Shown: positions 17,413-27,045 of the stretch, in pieces
Layout: the number at the start of each line of letters is the position of its first letter
Position numbering within the stretch: position 1 is the stretch's first letter
Source: a virus
Direction: 5' to 3' (one strand)
DNA length: 64,000 nucleotides
Virus record (IMG/VR): IMGVR_UViG_3300049043_000133
Location: 28,659 to 92,658 of that record
Position numbers and translations under genes: made by a program
Notes under the pieces: model-generated
What the model saw: only the letters and a program-made list of their open reading frames with translations
Database searches by the model: none
Told to the model about the DNA's origin: nothing

Positions 17413-17873
17413 ATGGACTTCTTGCTGGTTCAAAATTAATTAAAGAATTTGAAGGTTGTCATTTGAGTGCATATCCAGATCCTCTTTCTGGTGGATTGCC
17501 GATTACAATAGGATGGGGAAGCACAAGAGATTTAGACGGCAAACCATTTTCAAGAGGAAGAACAATCACTCAAAAATACGCAGATGAACTTTTAGAGTTT
17601 AATTTGAAAAATAAATTTCTTCCGACATTATCAAAGATTCCTTATTGGAGTGAGATGAATGAAAATCAAAAAGGAGCATTGCTCTCTTTTGCTTATAATC
17701 TTGGTGCTGATTTTTTTAACTCTCCTGGATTCAATACGATCACCAGAAGATTAAAAGAAAAAGATTGGAAAGGAGTTCCTGCAACACTGGAACTTTATCG
17801 TAATCCAGGAAGTAAAGTCGAAGCAGGACTTTTACGAAGAAGAAAGGCAGAAGGAAAACTTTGGATCTCTTAG
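17409..17873 (+). CDS. GH24 phage-type lysozyme (endolysin)
   Basis: A 154-residue lysozyme. The catalytic glutamate is in LIKEFEGCHL near residue 14, followed by SAYPDPLSG and LPITIGWGST, giving the E-D-T triad of T4-like GH24 muramidases. NQKGALLSFAYNLGADFF is the conserved helix pair. The length matches a plain endolysin. No signal peptide is seen, so a holin is needed for export, but I cannot identify one with confidence nearby. It converges tail to tail with a minus-strand gene. Confidence 0.92.
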   Translation: MNGLLAGSKLIKEFEGCHLSAYPDPLSGGLPITIGWGSTRDLDGKPFSRGRTITQKYADELLEFNLKNKFLPTLSKIPYWSEMNENQKGALLSFAYNLGADFFNSPGFNTITRRLKEKDWKGVPATLELYRNPGSKVEAGLLRRRKAEGKLWIS

Positions 17874-18110
17874 TCTTCTACTTTTGTTCTGAGTGCGATT
17901 ACCGTAGTTAAGATTGATAATAAAGTTTCATATCCTCTTCTCTCAGATTCTTTGCAATCTAAGGGAGGAGGATTTTTTAGTCCTCCTAATGCATTTGCAC
18001 TTATAATTGAACCAGGAATCATAAAGTTGCAGGTAATAAAGTTAAAACCAACAAAACCAACTAGAGGCAAAGCAAACGATAAAAATAAGTTTAGTAAGAT
18101 TAAGTTTCAT
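17870..18110 (-). CDS. small hypothetical membrane-associated protein (frameshifted)
   Basis: Read on the minus strand from ATG at 18110: MKLNLTKLIF, then a frame jump in a T-run near 18084, then FALPLVGFVGFNF and a soluble tail with PPPLDCKESERRGYETLL. The first 30 residues are hydrophobic, a signal peptide or membrane anchor. About 80 residues in all. The start overlaps the stop of the upstream gene (ATGA). Its position beside the lysozyme makes a lysis accessory possible, but there is no firm match. Confidence 0.5.
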
Positions 18111-18299
18111 CTTCCTTCCTGCTGATGTATCCAGGTTTTTAAATCTCTTACATATTTTCTTAATACTTCTGCTTGTGATAAGTGCCACTCATCTTTTGTT
18201 TGAATGTGTAACTTGATGTGCTCATCGATGGCATCAAGACACTTCTTCAATCACAGGATTCCAAGGTTCCCGAATTGGAGTGTTCCATTCCCGTGGCAT
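18107..18299 (-). CDS. conserved small hypothetical protein (frameshifted)
   Basis: Minus strand, ATG at 18299: MPREWNTPIREPWNPVIEEV, then after removing one T near 18238 the frame continues LDAIDEHIKLHIQTKDEWHL and ends in DLKTWIHQQEGR. About 63 residues, soluble and helical. A late-promoter box lies about 20 bases upstream. I do not know its function. Two-gene operon with the membrane protein at 17870. Confidence 0.55.
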
Positions 18300-18318
18300 C
18301 GTGGGAAAGCAATTTTAA

Positions 18319-18328
18319 GTATTTATTG
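18319..18328 (-). promoter_or_regulatory. late promoter, minus strand
   Basis: CAATAAATAC on the minus strand, close to the T4 late box TATAAATA, about 20 bases upstream of the 18299 start. It would drive the two small minus-strand genes late in infection. Confidence 0.5.
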
Positions 18329-18348
18329 TGATTGAGACGTTTTGCCTA

Positions 18349-18382
18349 TTGACAGGATTTCCTGACAATGCTATGATAAATA
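18349..18382 (+). promoter_or_regulatory. psbA promoter: sigma70-type plus overlapping late box
   Basis: TTGACA at 18349-18354, a 17-base spacer, TATGAT at 18372-18377. ATAAATA at 18376-18382 overlaps the -10, giving a late-promoter box at the same place. psbA could thus be transcribed both early and late. The 150 bases from here to the psbA ATG form a long leader with no other gene. Confidence 0.8.
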
Positions 18383-18532
18383 AATCTTAAGAAATGTAAC
18401 GTTTCTTAATCCTCTACCTAACCGAGACCTATGGGGAGGTTAAACACAGTCTCTCATATCCACAGTGGAGGGTGCTGTGGAGTATAATGTATTACCAGTT
18501 CCCTGCTGGATTTACTTACCCTTTAACGAAAA

Positions 18533-21398
<2,866 letters not shown>

Positions 21399-21420
21399 TA
21401 TAAAACCTAAAAAATAAATA

Positions 21421-21446
21421 AAGGAGTTCCACAAGAACTCCTTTTT
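21421..21446 (+). terminator. psbA rho-independent terminator
   Basis: AAGGAGTTC paired with GAACTCCTT around a five-base loop, followed by Ts, 22 bases after the psbA stop. Confidence 0.9.
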
Positions 21447-21517
21447 ATGCTCCTCATCCTCCTCTTCTTCCAACTCTTCGGACTTTTTCTTTTCATAATG
21501 TCCGTCACACAAGACTT

Positions 21518-21604
21518 ATGATATCATCAGAAACACCTCATAAGTTAGCAGAAATTATCAGAGATACTTGGACAACTTTACAGAAAACCACAGATACCTT
21601 ATAA
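21518..21604 (+). CDS. possible 28-residue leader peptide
   Basis: A short open frame starting MISSETPHKLAEIIRDTW and ending in TDTL. It has no strong ribosome site. The 170 bases between the psbA terminator and the gene at 21618 hold nothing else I can identify. Low confidence. Confidence 0.3.
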   Translation: MISSETPHKLAEIIRDTWTTLQKTTDTL

Positions 21605-21617
21605 TAAAGAGAAAAAG

Positions 21618-22016
21618 ATGAACGAATATTGGATCGTAACGGAAAATAAAACTGGTCGTACTATTTGCCATTGTGCAGATATTAATGATGCGATGATGAT
21701 GGTTGGATTTGATCCTCATCATCGTTCATACAGTCTTCATCGTTTTATTATGGATCAGGTGATTACAGTCACTTCTACAACTGATAAACAACTCCCAGGA
21801 CAAATTGGTCTCCCTGCTTCAAAAGAAAAACTATCTCCAACAGAATTGCAACAACAAGTTTGGTTGCCAGAAGGTCAAGGAGCCAGTAATTTTATAAATA
21901 ACTTTCGATTTATTAAAAAATATGAAGTTTACAGTTTATTCAAAAGACGGTTGCCCATACTGCACAAAAGTTCAACAGGTATTAGAGTTAGCAGAACTGC
22001 AACACATAGTTTATAA
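21618..22016 (+). CDS. conserved hypothetical protein
   Basis: The frame reads NEYWIVTENKTGRTICHCAD, a DAMMMVGFDPHHRSY segment, and SPTELQQQVWLPEGQG. I do not recognise it. The frame as it stands runs 95 bases into glutaredoxin, and its last 40 residues look unlike the rest. One extra base near 21878 would give an earlier end at 21897 (EPVIL), just before the glutaredoxin start, which I consider more likely. AGAGAAAAAG is a possible ribosome site. Confidence 0.55.
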   Translation: MNEYWIVTENKTGRTICHCADINDAMMMVGFDPHHRSYSLHRFIMDQVITVTSTTDKQLPGQIGLPASKEKLSPTELQQQVWLPEGQGASNFINNFRFIKKYEVYSLFKRRLPILHKSSTGIRVSRTATHSL

Positions 22017-22158
22017 ATTGAATAGAGATTTTACCCGTGAAGAGTTTTATGCAGAATTTGGAGAAGGATCTACCTTTCCTCAAGTAATTGCAAATGATCA
22101 ACATATTGGAGGTTGTACCGATACAGTCAAATATTTGCAAGAAAACAATATTGTATGA
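21922..22158 (+). CDS. glutaredoxin
   Basis: A 78-residue glutaredoxin. The active-site CPYC is at residues 11-14 (SKDGCPYCTKVQQ), followed by STFPQVIANDQHIGGCTD with the cis-proline and the glutathione-binding GGCTD. It reduces disulfides, for example in ribonucleotide reductase, using glutathione. Phage glutaredoxins (T4 nrdC) supply electrons for dNTP synthesis. The stop overlaps the next start (ATGA). Confidence 0.93.
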   Translation: MKFTVYSKDGCPYCTKVQQVLELAELQHIVYKLNRDFTREEFYAEFGEGSTFPQVIANDQHIGGCTDTVKYLQENNIV

Positions 22159-22334
22159 TTATAAATAATCAAGAACTCCAAATTAATCGGGGTGTTGAGT
22201 TATTATTACGCAATCGGAGGAAAAGAGAATCAAAACCAAAAACTTTTCAAGTGAAGTTTGGTAAAATGATTTCTCTCCTTCACAGAGAGTTTCATTTTTT
22301 TATTGAATTTCACTTCGACATTAGAAAAAAATAA
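22155..22334 (+). CDS. small basic hypothetical protein
   Basis: A 59-residue protein starting MIINNQELQINRGVELLLRN with a very basic middle (RRKRESKPK) and an aromatic C-terminus HFFIEFHFDIRKK. The start overlaps the glutaredoxin stop. No known domain. The basic stretch suggests nucleic-acid binding, which is inference. Confidence 0.55.
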   Translation: MIINNQELQINRGVELLLRNRRKRESKPKTFQVKFGKMISLLHREFHFFIEFHFDIRKK

Positions 22335-22351
22335 ACCCTCTGGAGAAAAAA

Positions 22352-22576
22352 ATGTTAGCAGTAACTCTAACTATAGGAACATTAGTTTCAATTATGTTCT
22401 TCTTTGTAGGAGGTGTGGTAGGATGGTTAGCCAAAGAACATTTCTATCAAACACAACCTATTTTTACGCACCCAGAGATGTTTGACTCAAATGGGAATGT
22501 AATACCCGACGAAATTTTAGCTGTGAGATTTGAAAATGACTATGACTACGACGAAAACGACGAAGACGAAGATTGA
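22352..22576 (+). CDS. small membrane protein with acidic tail
   Basis: A 74-residue protein. Residues 3-26 form one membrane helix (TLTIGTLVSIMFFFVGGVVG), then a polar part, and the last 13 residues are nearly all Asp, Glu, Tyr and Asn. Good ribosome site (GGAGAAAAAA). Conserved type in cyanophages but unknown function. Confidence 0.65.
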   Translation: MLAVTLTIGTLVSIMFFFVGGVVGWLAKEHFYQTQPIFTHPEMFDSNGNVIPDEILAVRFENDYDYDENDEDED

Positions 22577-23111
22577 GACCCCAATCGAAACTCTTCCCTC
22601 CAATCCATTTATTTTTGAAGTTTTAGAACTTGTTTCAAAACAAAGAAGTAATACAAAAAAAGTTGAAGTTCTAAAAACTTATGAACACGATTCTTTAAAA
22701 ACAATCTTAATTTGGAACTTTGACGATACTGTAATTTCTCTTCTTCCTGATGGAGAAGTTCCTTATGCAAATGCAGATGAACAATCTGTTTATTCTGGAA
22801 CTCTATCAGAGAACTTAGCAAAAGAAGCTGCTGGTGGAGAATCTGCAACGGGTCAAGATTTGGATGGAAGAGGACGCACATCTCTTCGCAGAGAATATCA
22901 AAATCTTTATCATTATGTAAAAGGTGGTAATAATGGTCTTTCTACAATTCGCAGAGAGATGATGTTTATTAATCTTCTTCAAGGACTTCATCCAAGAGAA
23001 GCAGAAGTATTAATTCTTACAAAAGATAAAAGATTATCAAATAAATATAAGATAAGTATTGATAATGTAAAAGAAGCTTATCCTGACATTCAATGGGGAG
23101 GACGTTCTTGA
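22536..23111 (+). CDS. conserved hypothetical protein (DUF6433-like)
   Basis: About 191 residues. After a Thr/Lys-rich start that overlaps the upstream acidic tail in another frame, it has PFIFEVLELVSKQR, KKVEVLKTYEHDSLKTILIW, a Gly/Asp-rich RTSLRREYQNLYHYVKGG segment, and EVLILTKDKRLSNKY near the end. This pattern matches a protein found throughout T4-like phages (I think DUF6433), with unknown function. The start is uncertain: 22536 or 22542. Confidence 0.65.
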   Translation: MTMTTTKTTKTKIETPIETLPSNPFIFEVLELVSKQRSNTKKVEVLKTYEHDSLKTILIWNFDDTVISLLPDGEVPYANADEQSVYSGTLSENLAKEAAGGESATGQDLDGRGRTSLRREYQNLYHYVKGGNNGLSTIRREMMFINLLQGLHPREAEVLILTKDKRLSNKYKISIDNVKEAYPDIQWGGRS

Positions 23112-23458
23112 TGAGTAGAACTCGTAATGTGGAAAGTATATCTGTAGAAAGAACTATGGGAAAAGAAGTAGATGAAACAAATATAGTTCCTTCTCAATAT
23201 GGATGTGAAATCTTGCTTGAAAAGACATCAATTGAAAAAGCAAAGGATACTTCTTTTCCTAATGATGCGCGTTTAATCTGGTATATTGTAGATGGAAAAC
23301 AATATATTGATTTAACCAGAGGAACTAACGTTCGTGTTTTTGATATGTATTATGATAAGTATGGTCCTGGTGCAGTTCAAAAAATTGATTTTGGATATGG
23401 AAGAATTAATCCCAAACTTTGGGGATATAAACAACCAGAGAAAAAGAAAAGACGATGA
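23111..23458 (+). CDS. hypothetical protein
   Basis: A 115-residue soluble protein with RLIWYIVDGKQYIDLTRG and DMYYDKYGPGAVQKIDFGYG, ending in a basic KQPEKKKRR tail. ATG at 23111 overlaps the upstream stop. It precedes the small gene at 23455 with a four-base overlap. The function is not recognisable from sequence; similar small genes of cyanophages sit beside speD. Confidence 0.6.
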   Translation: MSRTRNVESISVERTMGKEVDETNIVPSQYGCEILLEKTSIEKAKDTSFPNDARLIWYIVDGKQYIDLTRGTNVRVFDMYYDKYGPGAVQKIDFGYGRINPKLWGYKQPEKKKRR

Positions 23459-23640
23459 GTGAAGGATTTAGTAAAGAAAATATTGATATTGCAATCAATA
23501 AAGATGAGATAAATAATATATTAAAAAAATACAAAAAAATTAAAAAGTATCAAAAATCTTCCATTTTTAAAATCAAAACTATGGATGGAACTGAGACTTA
23601 TGTGAGCAAATTAATTCAGGAAGGGCAGGAGAACCTATGA
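23455..23640 (+). CDS. small lysine-rich hypothetical protein
   Basis: A 61-residue protein, very rich in lysine and isoleucine (NNILKKYKKIKKYQKSS), overlapping the previous gene by four bases and ending just before speD. No domain is recognised. Confidence 0.55.
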   Translation: MSEGFSKENIDIAINKDEINNILKKYKKIKKYQKSSIFKIKTMDGTETYVSKLIQEGQENL

Positions 23641-23643
23641 TAA

Positions 23644-23970
23644 ATGGGCAAGCATTATCTACTTAACTTATATGGATGTTCATTCGTTCTTTTAAATGAC
23701 GAACGATGTCTTGTAGATTTATTAGAAAATGCAGCAGTTGCATCGGGCGCAACTGTAGTTCAAACAATTTGGAAGAAGTTTGAACCACAAGGAGTTACTG
23801 TAATGTGTCTATTGTCGGAAAGTCATATTAGCATTCATACTTGGCCTGAAGAAGGGAAAGCAGCCGTAGATGTTTATACTTGCGGAGACTGTAATCCAAA
23901 GATTGGATGTGATATAATTATTCAACAACTTTATGCATCCAGCCATACATTAAGTTATATCGAGCGTTGA
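23644..23970 (+). CDS. speD: S-adenosylmethionine decarboxylase proenzyme
   Basis: A 108-residue prokaryotic-type SpeD. The self-cleavage and pyruvoyl site is in CLLSESHISIHTWPEEGKA near residue 60, and DVYTCGDCNP carries the conserved cysteine. HYLLNLYGCSFVLLND is the usual N-terminus. The enzyme makes decarboxylated SAM for spermidine synthesis. Phages may need polyamines for DNA packing or for host photosynthesis. It is common in T4-like cyanophages. No speE is visible in this window. Confidence 0.95.
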   Translation: MGKHYLLNLYGCSFVLLNDERCLVDLLENAAVASGATVVQTIWKKFEPQGVTVMCLLSESHISIHTWPEEGKAAVDVYTCGDCNPKIGCDIIIQQLYASSHTLSYIER

Positions 23971-23999
23971 TATAATTGTATCAGGAAATACACACAAAC

Positions 24000-24029
24000 T
24001 TGACTATATAGAATGACTAGGGGTATAAT
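24000..24029 (+). promoter_or_regulatory. sigma70-type promoter
   Basis: TTGACT at 24000-24005, an 18-base spacer and TATAAT at 24024-24029, about 20 bases upstream of the gene at 24050. Confidence 0.75.
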
Positions 24030-24049
24030 AATCCCCTAACGTTCATCCT

Positions 24050-24259
24050 ATGACTAAAGCACTTTTGCTTTTGGCATGGGTTCCACTTCTTTCTTTTTCT
24101 ACGCCGCAACTTACCAAACTTAATAATCAAGTGACGATAAGTTGTGATGTAGCTTGGGAACTAATGGACATCGTTAAAAACGACGATGTAGTAGATCAAA
24201 GAAGAGAAGACCGATTGCTATTAGAACTCCGAAAGGATGTTATAAAACTTAAGTGCTAA
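24050..24259 (+). CDS. small secreted hypothetical protein
   Basis: A 69-residue protein. Residues 1-18 are a signal peptide (TKALLLLAWVPLLSFS). The mature part is charged: DVAWELMDIVKNDDVVDQRR then a basic end KDVIKLKC with a terminal cysteine. Similar short exported proteins are frequent in cyanophages. The function is unknown. It has its own promoter and lies just upstream of the structured RNA leader. Confidence 0.6.
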   Translation: MTKALLLLAWVPLLSFSTPQLTKLNNQVTISCDVAWELMDIVKNDDVVDQRREDRLLLELRKDVIKLKC

Positions 24260-24262
24260 AAC

Positions 24263-24351
24263 TGAATAGGACGGAAGTAAGCCGACTCGGAACGGATCGT
24301 TCATTCGCTATTTGCAAATAGCGAACGCAAAAGTTGACTGAAGGAACGCCA
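24263..24351 (+). promoter_or_regulatory. possible glutamine-riboswitch-like (Downstream-peptide/glnA) RNA leader
   Basis: The region holds GGACGGAAGTAAGCC, CGGAACGGATCGTTCA, a perfect 22-base palindrome (24304-24325) and CTGAAGGAACGCC. The pieces CGTTCA, GACGGAAGTA(G/A)G and GAAGGAACGC are the conserved blocks of the glnA and Downstream-peptide RNAs that bind glutamine in cyanobacteria. CGTTC (24298-24302) can pair with GAACG (24344-24348) or with the upstream GAACG (24289-24293), giving two exclusive folds. The next gene encodes a short peptide, as in Downstream-peptide RNAs. The block order differs from the usual one, so this is a hypothesis. Confidence 0.5.
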
Positions 24352-24383
24352 CCTCACCCTAAACAAGTAAAGGAGCAAACCGA

Positions 24384-24515
24384 ATGACAACAGCAACGTA
24401 TCGTGGTGTTAAATATAACGTCGAAGATCGTAAAATCAACGTTCTTCAACTTATCAAAGATCAAATTGAAAAAGAACAACGTCGTAAAGCGGCACAACTA
24501 GCATCACTTAGATGA
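24384..24515 (+). CDS. short DUF4278-like peptide
   Basis: A 43-residue peptide, TTATYRGVKYNVEDRK then a charged helix DQIEKEQRRKAAQLA. The YRGVKY block resembles the DUF4278 short peptides of cyanobacteria, some of which sit behind glutamine-sensing RNAs. An AAAGGAG ribosome site lies 11 bases upstream. Followed directly by a terminator, so it may be a single-gene transcript. Confidence 0.65.
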   Translation: MTTATYRGVKYNVEDRKINVLQLIKDQIEKEQRRKAAQLASLR

Positions 24516-24520
24516 TACTT

Positions 24521-24549
24521 AGAGAGGGACTTGACTCCCTCTCTTTTTT
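24521..24549 (+). terminator. rho-independent terminator overlapping the next promoter
   Basis: AGAGAGGGA (24521-24529) paired with TCCCTCTCT (24536-24544), loop CTTGAC, and a T run. The loop contains part of the -35 box of the next promoter. Confidence 0.88.
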
Positions 24550-24558
24550 GTCTATAAT
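24531..24558 (+). promoter_or_regulatory. sigma70-type promoter embedded in a terminator
   Basis: TTGACT at 24531-24536 falls in the loop and stem of the terminator; after a 16-base spacer TATAAT lies at 24553-24558. It drives the gene at 24582. Confidence 0.75.
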
Positions 24559-24581
24559 TACCTTTGTTGAGGTTGATAAAA

Positions 24582-24740
24582 ATGGATAAAGAAAAACTTA
24601 AGCTTATTGTAAAAAATCTTGAATCTTTAGTGAACTGTTTAAAATCAGAAGTTTATTCTGATACTTCCTCATATAAGTATGAAGAAATTGCTCCATATAT
24701 AAATGATTACGACGAAGTATTTTATGAAGATGATGACTGA
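24582..24740 (+). CDS. small acidic hypothetical protein
   Basis: A 52-residue protein: MDKEKLKLIVKNLESLVNCL is a helix, followed by a very acidic end (YINDYDEVFYEDDD). Strongly negative small early proteins of phages often bind host factors or mimic DNA. That is only a possibility here. TTGAGG is a possible ribosome site. Confidence 0.6.
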   Translation: MDKEKLKLIVKNLESLVNCLKSEVYSDTSSYKYEEIAPYINDYDEVFYEDDD

Positions 24741-24749
24741 TATTACAAC

Positions 24750-24799
24750 TGGTATTTATTTGTATAAATAATTATATAGTTTAAATAAATACCAATATG
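24750..24799 (+). promoter_or_regulatory. late promoter inside a hairpin at the thyX-linked endonuclease start
   Basis: TATAAATA (24763-24770) lies in the loop of a perfect 11-bp inverted repeat, GGTATTTATTT (24751-24761) and AAATAAATACC (24783-24793), three bases before the ATG at 24797. Same layout as in both psbA introns. Confidence 0.75.
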
Positions 24800-25318
24800 T
24801 CTAATTGGAAAATTATAAAAGAACTTGGAGTACGAACTTATTGTGGAAGAAATAGACCATACGTTATTGCAATCTGTCCTCATTGTAAAGAAGAAAAAGA
24901 AATAATGTATTATCATACAAGAAATAAATCTTGTGGATGTCTTAAAAAAGAAAGTGCTATAAAGAGGGGACAAAATCAAAGAACGGAAAATGGTCACATT
25001 AAATCTTTAATTACAAGATATAAAAAATCAGCAAAAGTAAGAAATATAGAATGGAACTTGAACTTTGATGATTTTTCTGTTATAGTAAAATCAAATTGCT
25101 TTTATTGTGGTAAAGAACCTAACTTAAGAAAGGGTAAAACTCAATACGGAAAAGTAATTCCTACAAATGGGATTGATAGAAAAATAAATTCTATTGGTTA
25201 TATAAAAGAAAATTGTGTTCTATTGTATTGACTTGCAATTAAATGAATTTATGATACGACCTAGAAGCTTTAAAACTCATATAGTGTTAAAATCCATGAA
25301 AATGCTGGAAGAATTTGA
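24797..25318 (+). CDS. HNH endonuclease next to thyX (frameshifted)
   Basis: The N-terminus has cysteine pairs (AICPHCKEEKE and SCGCLKK), then SLITRYKKSAKVRNIEWNL, FYCGKEPN near residue 110 and GIDRKINSIGYIKENCVL, the His-Asn-Asn-like region of this small HNH family. The frame breaks near 25210-25290; further frames give FKTHIV and VKIHENAGRI, the usual C-terminal end, with a stop at 25318. About 170 residues are expected. It is free-standing, five bases upstream of thyX, with no intron hallmarks found, so it probably targets this locus in other phages. Confidence 0.75.
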
Positions 25319-25322
25319 ATCT

Positions 25323-26027
25323 ATGAAACCTGAAGTCAAGTTTATATCTGCTACACCTGATGCAGTAAAGCATATGTATCGCAAGAGTTTCAAATCCAAC
25401 AGAATGAAAACTCTACTCTTTGCAGGACTACTTAAGTATTGTATTCAGCATCAACATTGGAGTCAATCTTTGAACAGATCTTCACTGACTGTTGAAATTA
25501 ATACTACAAGAGGCATTGCAGCACAAATTTTGAGGCATCGTAGTTTTACCTTTCAAGAGTTTTCTCAACGATATGCTGATACTGGGCTTTTAAGTAAATC
25601 AATTCCTCTCCCCGAACTTCGTCGGCAAGATACTAAAAATCGTCAAAATAGTATTGATGATATCCCTGATTATTTAAAACTGGTTTTGCTTGAAGATATT
25701 CGTGTGCTTTTTGAACACTCTCAGAGCATCTACAATCGTCTTCTAGATAAGGGTGTGGCAAAAGAGTGTGCAAGGTTTGTACTGCCCTTAGCAACTCCCA
25801 CAAGACTGTATATGACGGGTTCTGTGCGTTCTTGGATTCATTATATTGATTTGCGTTCAGCACACGGAACTCAAAAAGAACATATGGAGATTGCAGAAGC
25901 AATTCGTTGTATCTTTACCTGCCAGTTTCCTGCTGTATCTGAAGCACTTGGATGGACTAGAGAAACTGTCCAGAGTGTATGGATGCCCCATCTATCACTC
26001 TCGAATAAATATTTCCGTTATAATTGA
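25323..26027 (+). CDS. thyX: flavin-dependent thymidylate synthase
   Basis: A 234-residue ThyX. The diagnostic motif RHRSFTFQEFSQRYAD is near residue 79, a close variant of RHRxxSxxxxSxRY. SRSSL-like and ECARFVLPLATPTRLYMTGS near residue 150 and SWIHYIDLR follow. It methylates dUMP with FAD, NADPH and methylene-folate, feeding phage DNA synthesis. I chose ATG 25323 because the upstream part of the frame overlaps the endonuclease end and has no ThyX similarity. ThyX is frequent in T4-like cyanophages. Confidence 0.92.
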   Translation: MKPEVKFISATPDAVKHMYRKSFKSNRMKTLLFAGLLKYCIQHQHWSQSLNRSSLTVEINTTRGIAAQILRHRSFTFQEFSQRYADTGLLSKSIPLPELRRQDTKNRQNSIDDIPDYLKLVLLEDIRVLFEHSQSIYNRLLDKGVAKECARFVLPLATPTRLYMTGSVRSWIHYIDLRSAHGTQKEHMEIAEAIRCIFTCQFPAVSEALGWTRETVQSVWMPHLSLSNKYFRYN

Positions 26028-26033
26028 TATTAC

Positions 26034-26283
26034 ATGGCAACATACCCTGTTTACAATAAAGTTACTGGTGAACAAAAAGAAGTGACAATGAGTGTTCACG
26101 ATTGGGAACAATGGAAAAAAGACAATACTGATTGGGATAGAGACTGGAGTGATCCTTCAACTTGTCCTTCTGCTGCTGAGGTTGGAGAAGTTTACTGATA
26201 GACTTAAAAAATCTCATCCTGGATGGAACGAAATTTTACACAAAGCATCAAAGGCTCCTGGATCCAAAGTAAAACCCGTTTAG
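26034..26283 (+). CDS. conserved cyanophage hypothetical protein (frameshifted)
   Basis: ATG at 26034 opens ATYPVYNKVTGEQKEVTMSV, then DWEQWKKDNTDWDRDWSDPS. The frame breaks near 26195, where one extra T should be removed; it continues VYDRLKKSHPGWNEILHKAS and APGSKVKPV to the stop at 26283. About 82 residues. The first part resembles the short FmdB/zinc-ribbon-like phage family without its cysteines. The function is unknown. Co-transcribed with thyX and phoH. Confidence 0.65.
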
Positions 26284-26289
26284 AAAGAA

Positions 26290-27045
26290 ATGCCAAGAAA
26301 AAGAAATCAACCAGCATCTCCAGTTCCTTTCGGTATGAGCAATAAGCAAATGAAACGCAAAAAACCAATTAATTTAGATTTGATGAGAGACATTGAACCT
26401 CTCACTGATAATCAAGAAGAATTTTTTAGATCTTACCGATTGGATAAAAACATTGTTGCTTATGGATGTGCAGGAACTGGTAAGACCTTTATTGCTCTTT
26501 ATAATGCTCTTCAGGACGTTTTAGATGAAAAGTCCCCCTATGAAAAGATTTACATTGTTCGTTCATTAGTTGCTACAAGAGAGATTGGTTTCCTTCCTGG
26601 AGATCACGAAGATAAATCTTCACTTTACCAAATTCCATATAAGAATATGGTAAAGTATATGTTTGAGATGCCAGACGATTCCAGTTTTGAGATGCTGTAT
26701 GGTAATCTTAAAACTCAAGGTACGATTAGTTTTTGGAGCACATCATTCATTCGTGGAACAACTTTAGATAATTCAATTATCATCGTAGATGAATTTCAAA
26801 ACTTGAATTTTCATGAACTTGATAGTATCATTACTCGTGTAGGAGAAAATAGTAAAATTATATTCTGTGGAGATGCAACACAATCTGATTTGATCAGAAC
26901 AAATGAGAAGAATGGCATCGTTGATTTTATGAGAGTTCTTCGTATCATGCCTTCAATTGATATTATTGAGTTTGGTGTTGATGATATTGTAAGAAGTGGT
27001 TTAGTTAAAGAGTATATTCTTGCAAAAATGGAAGTGGGTGTATGA
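26290..27045 (+). CDS. phoH: PhoH-like ATPase
   Basis: A 251-residue P-loop protein. Walker A is CAGTGKTFIAL near residue 63, Walker B IIIVDEFQNL near residue 164, followed by SKIIFCGDATQSDL, all typical of PhoH. The family is ATP-binding and RNA-related in bacteria; the role in phages is unsettled, and it is used as a marker gene for marine phages. It overlaps the exonuclease start by four bases. Confidence 0.93.
   Translation: MPRKRNQPASPVPFGMSNKQMKRKKPINLDLMRDIEPLTDNQEEFFRSYRLDKNIVAYGCAGTGKTFIALYNALQDVLDEKSPYEKIYIVRSLVATREIGFLPGDHEDKSSLYQIPYKNMVKYMFEMPDDSSFEMLYGNLKTQGTISFWSTSFIRGTTLDNSIIIVDEFQNLNFHELDSIITRVGENSKIIFCGDATQSDLIRTNEKNGIVDFMRVLRIMPSIDIIEFGVDDIVRSGLVKEYILAKMEVGV

Noticed and set aside
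21424-21513. A minus-strand acidic frame (GHYEKKKSEELEEEEDEEHKK) behind psbA
   Set aside because: It looks protein-like but has no good start and runs through the psbA terminator stem; I could not support it as a gene.
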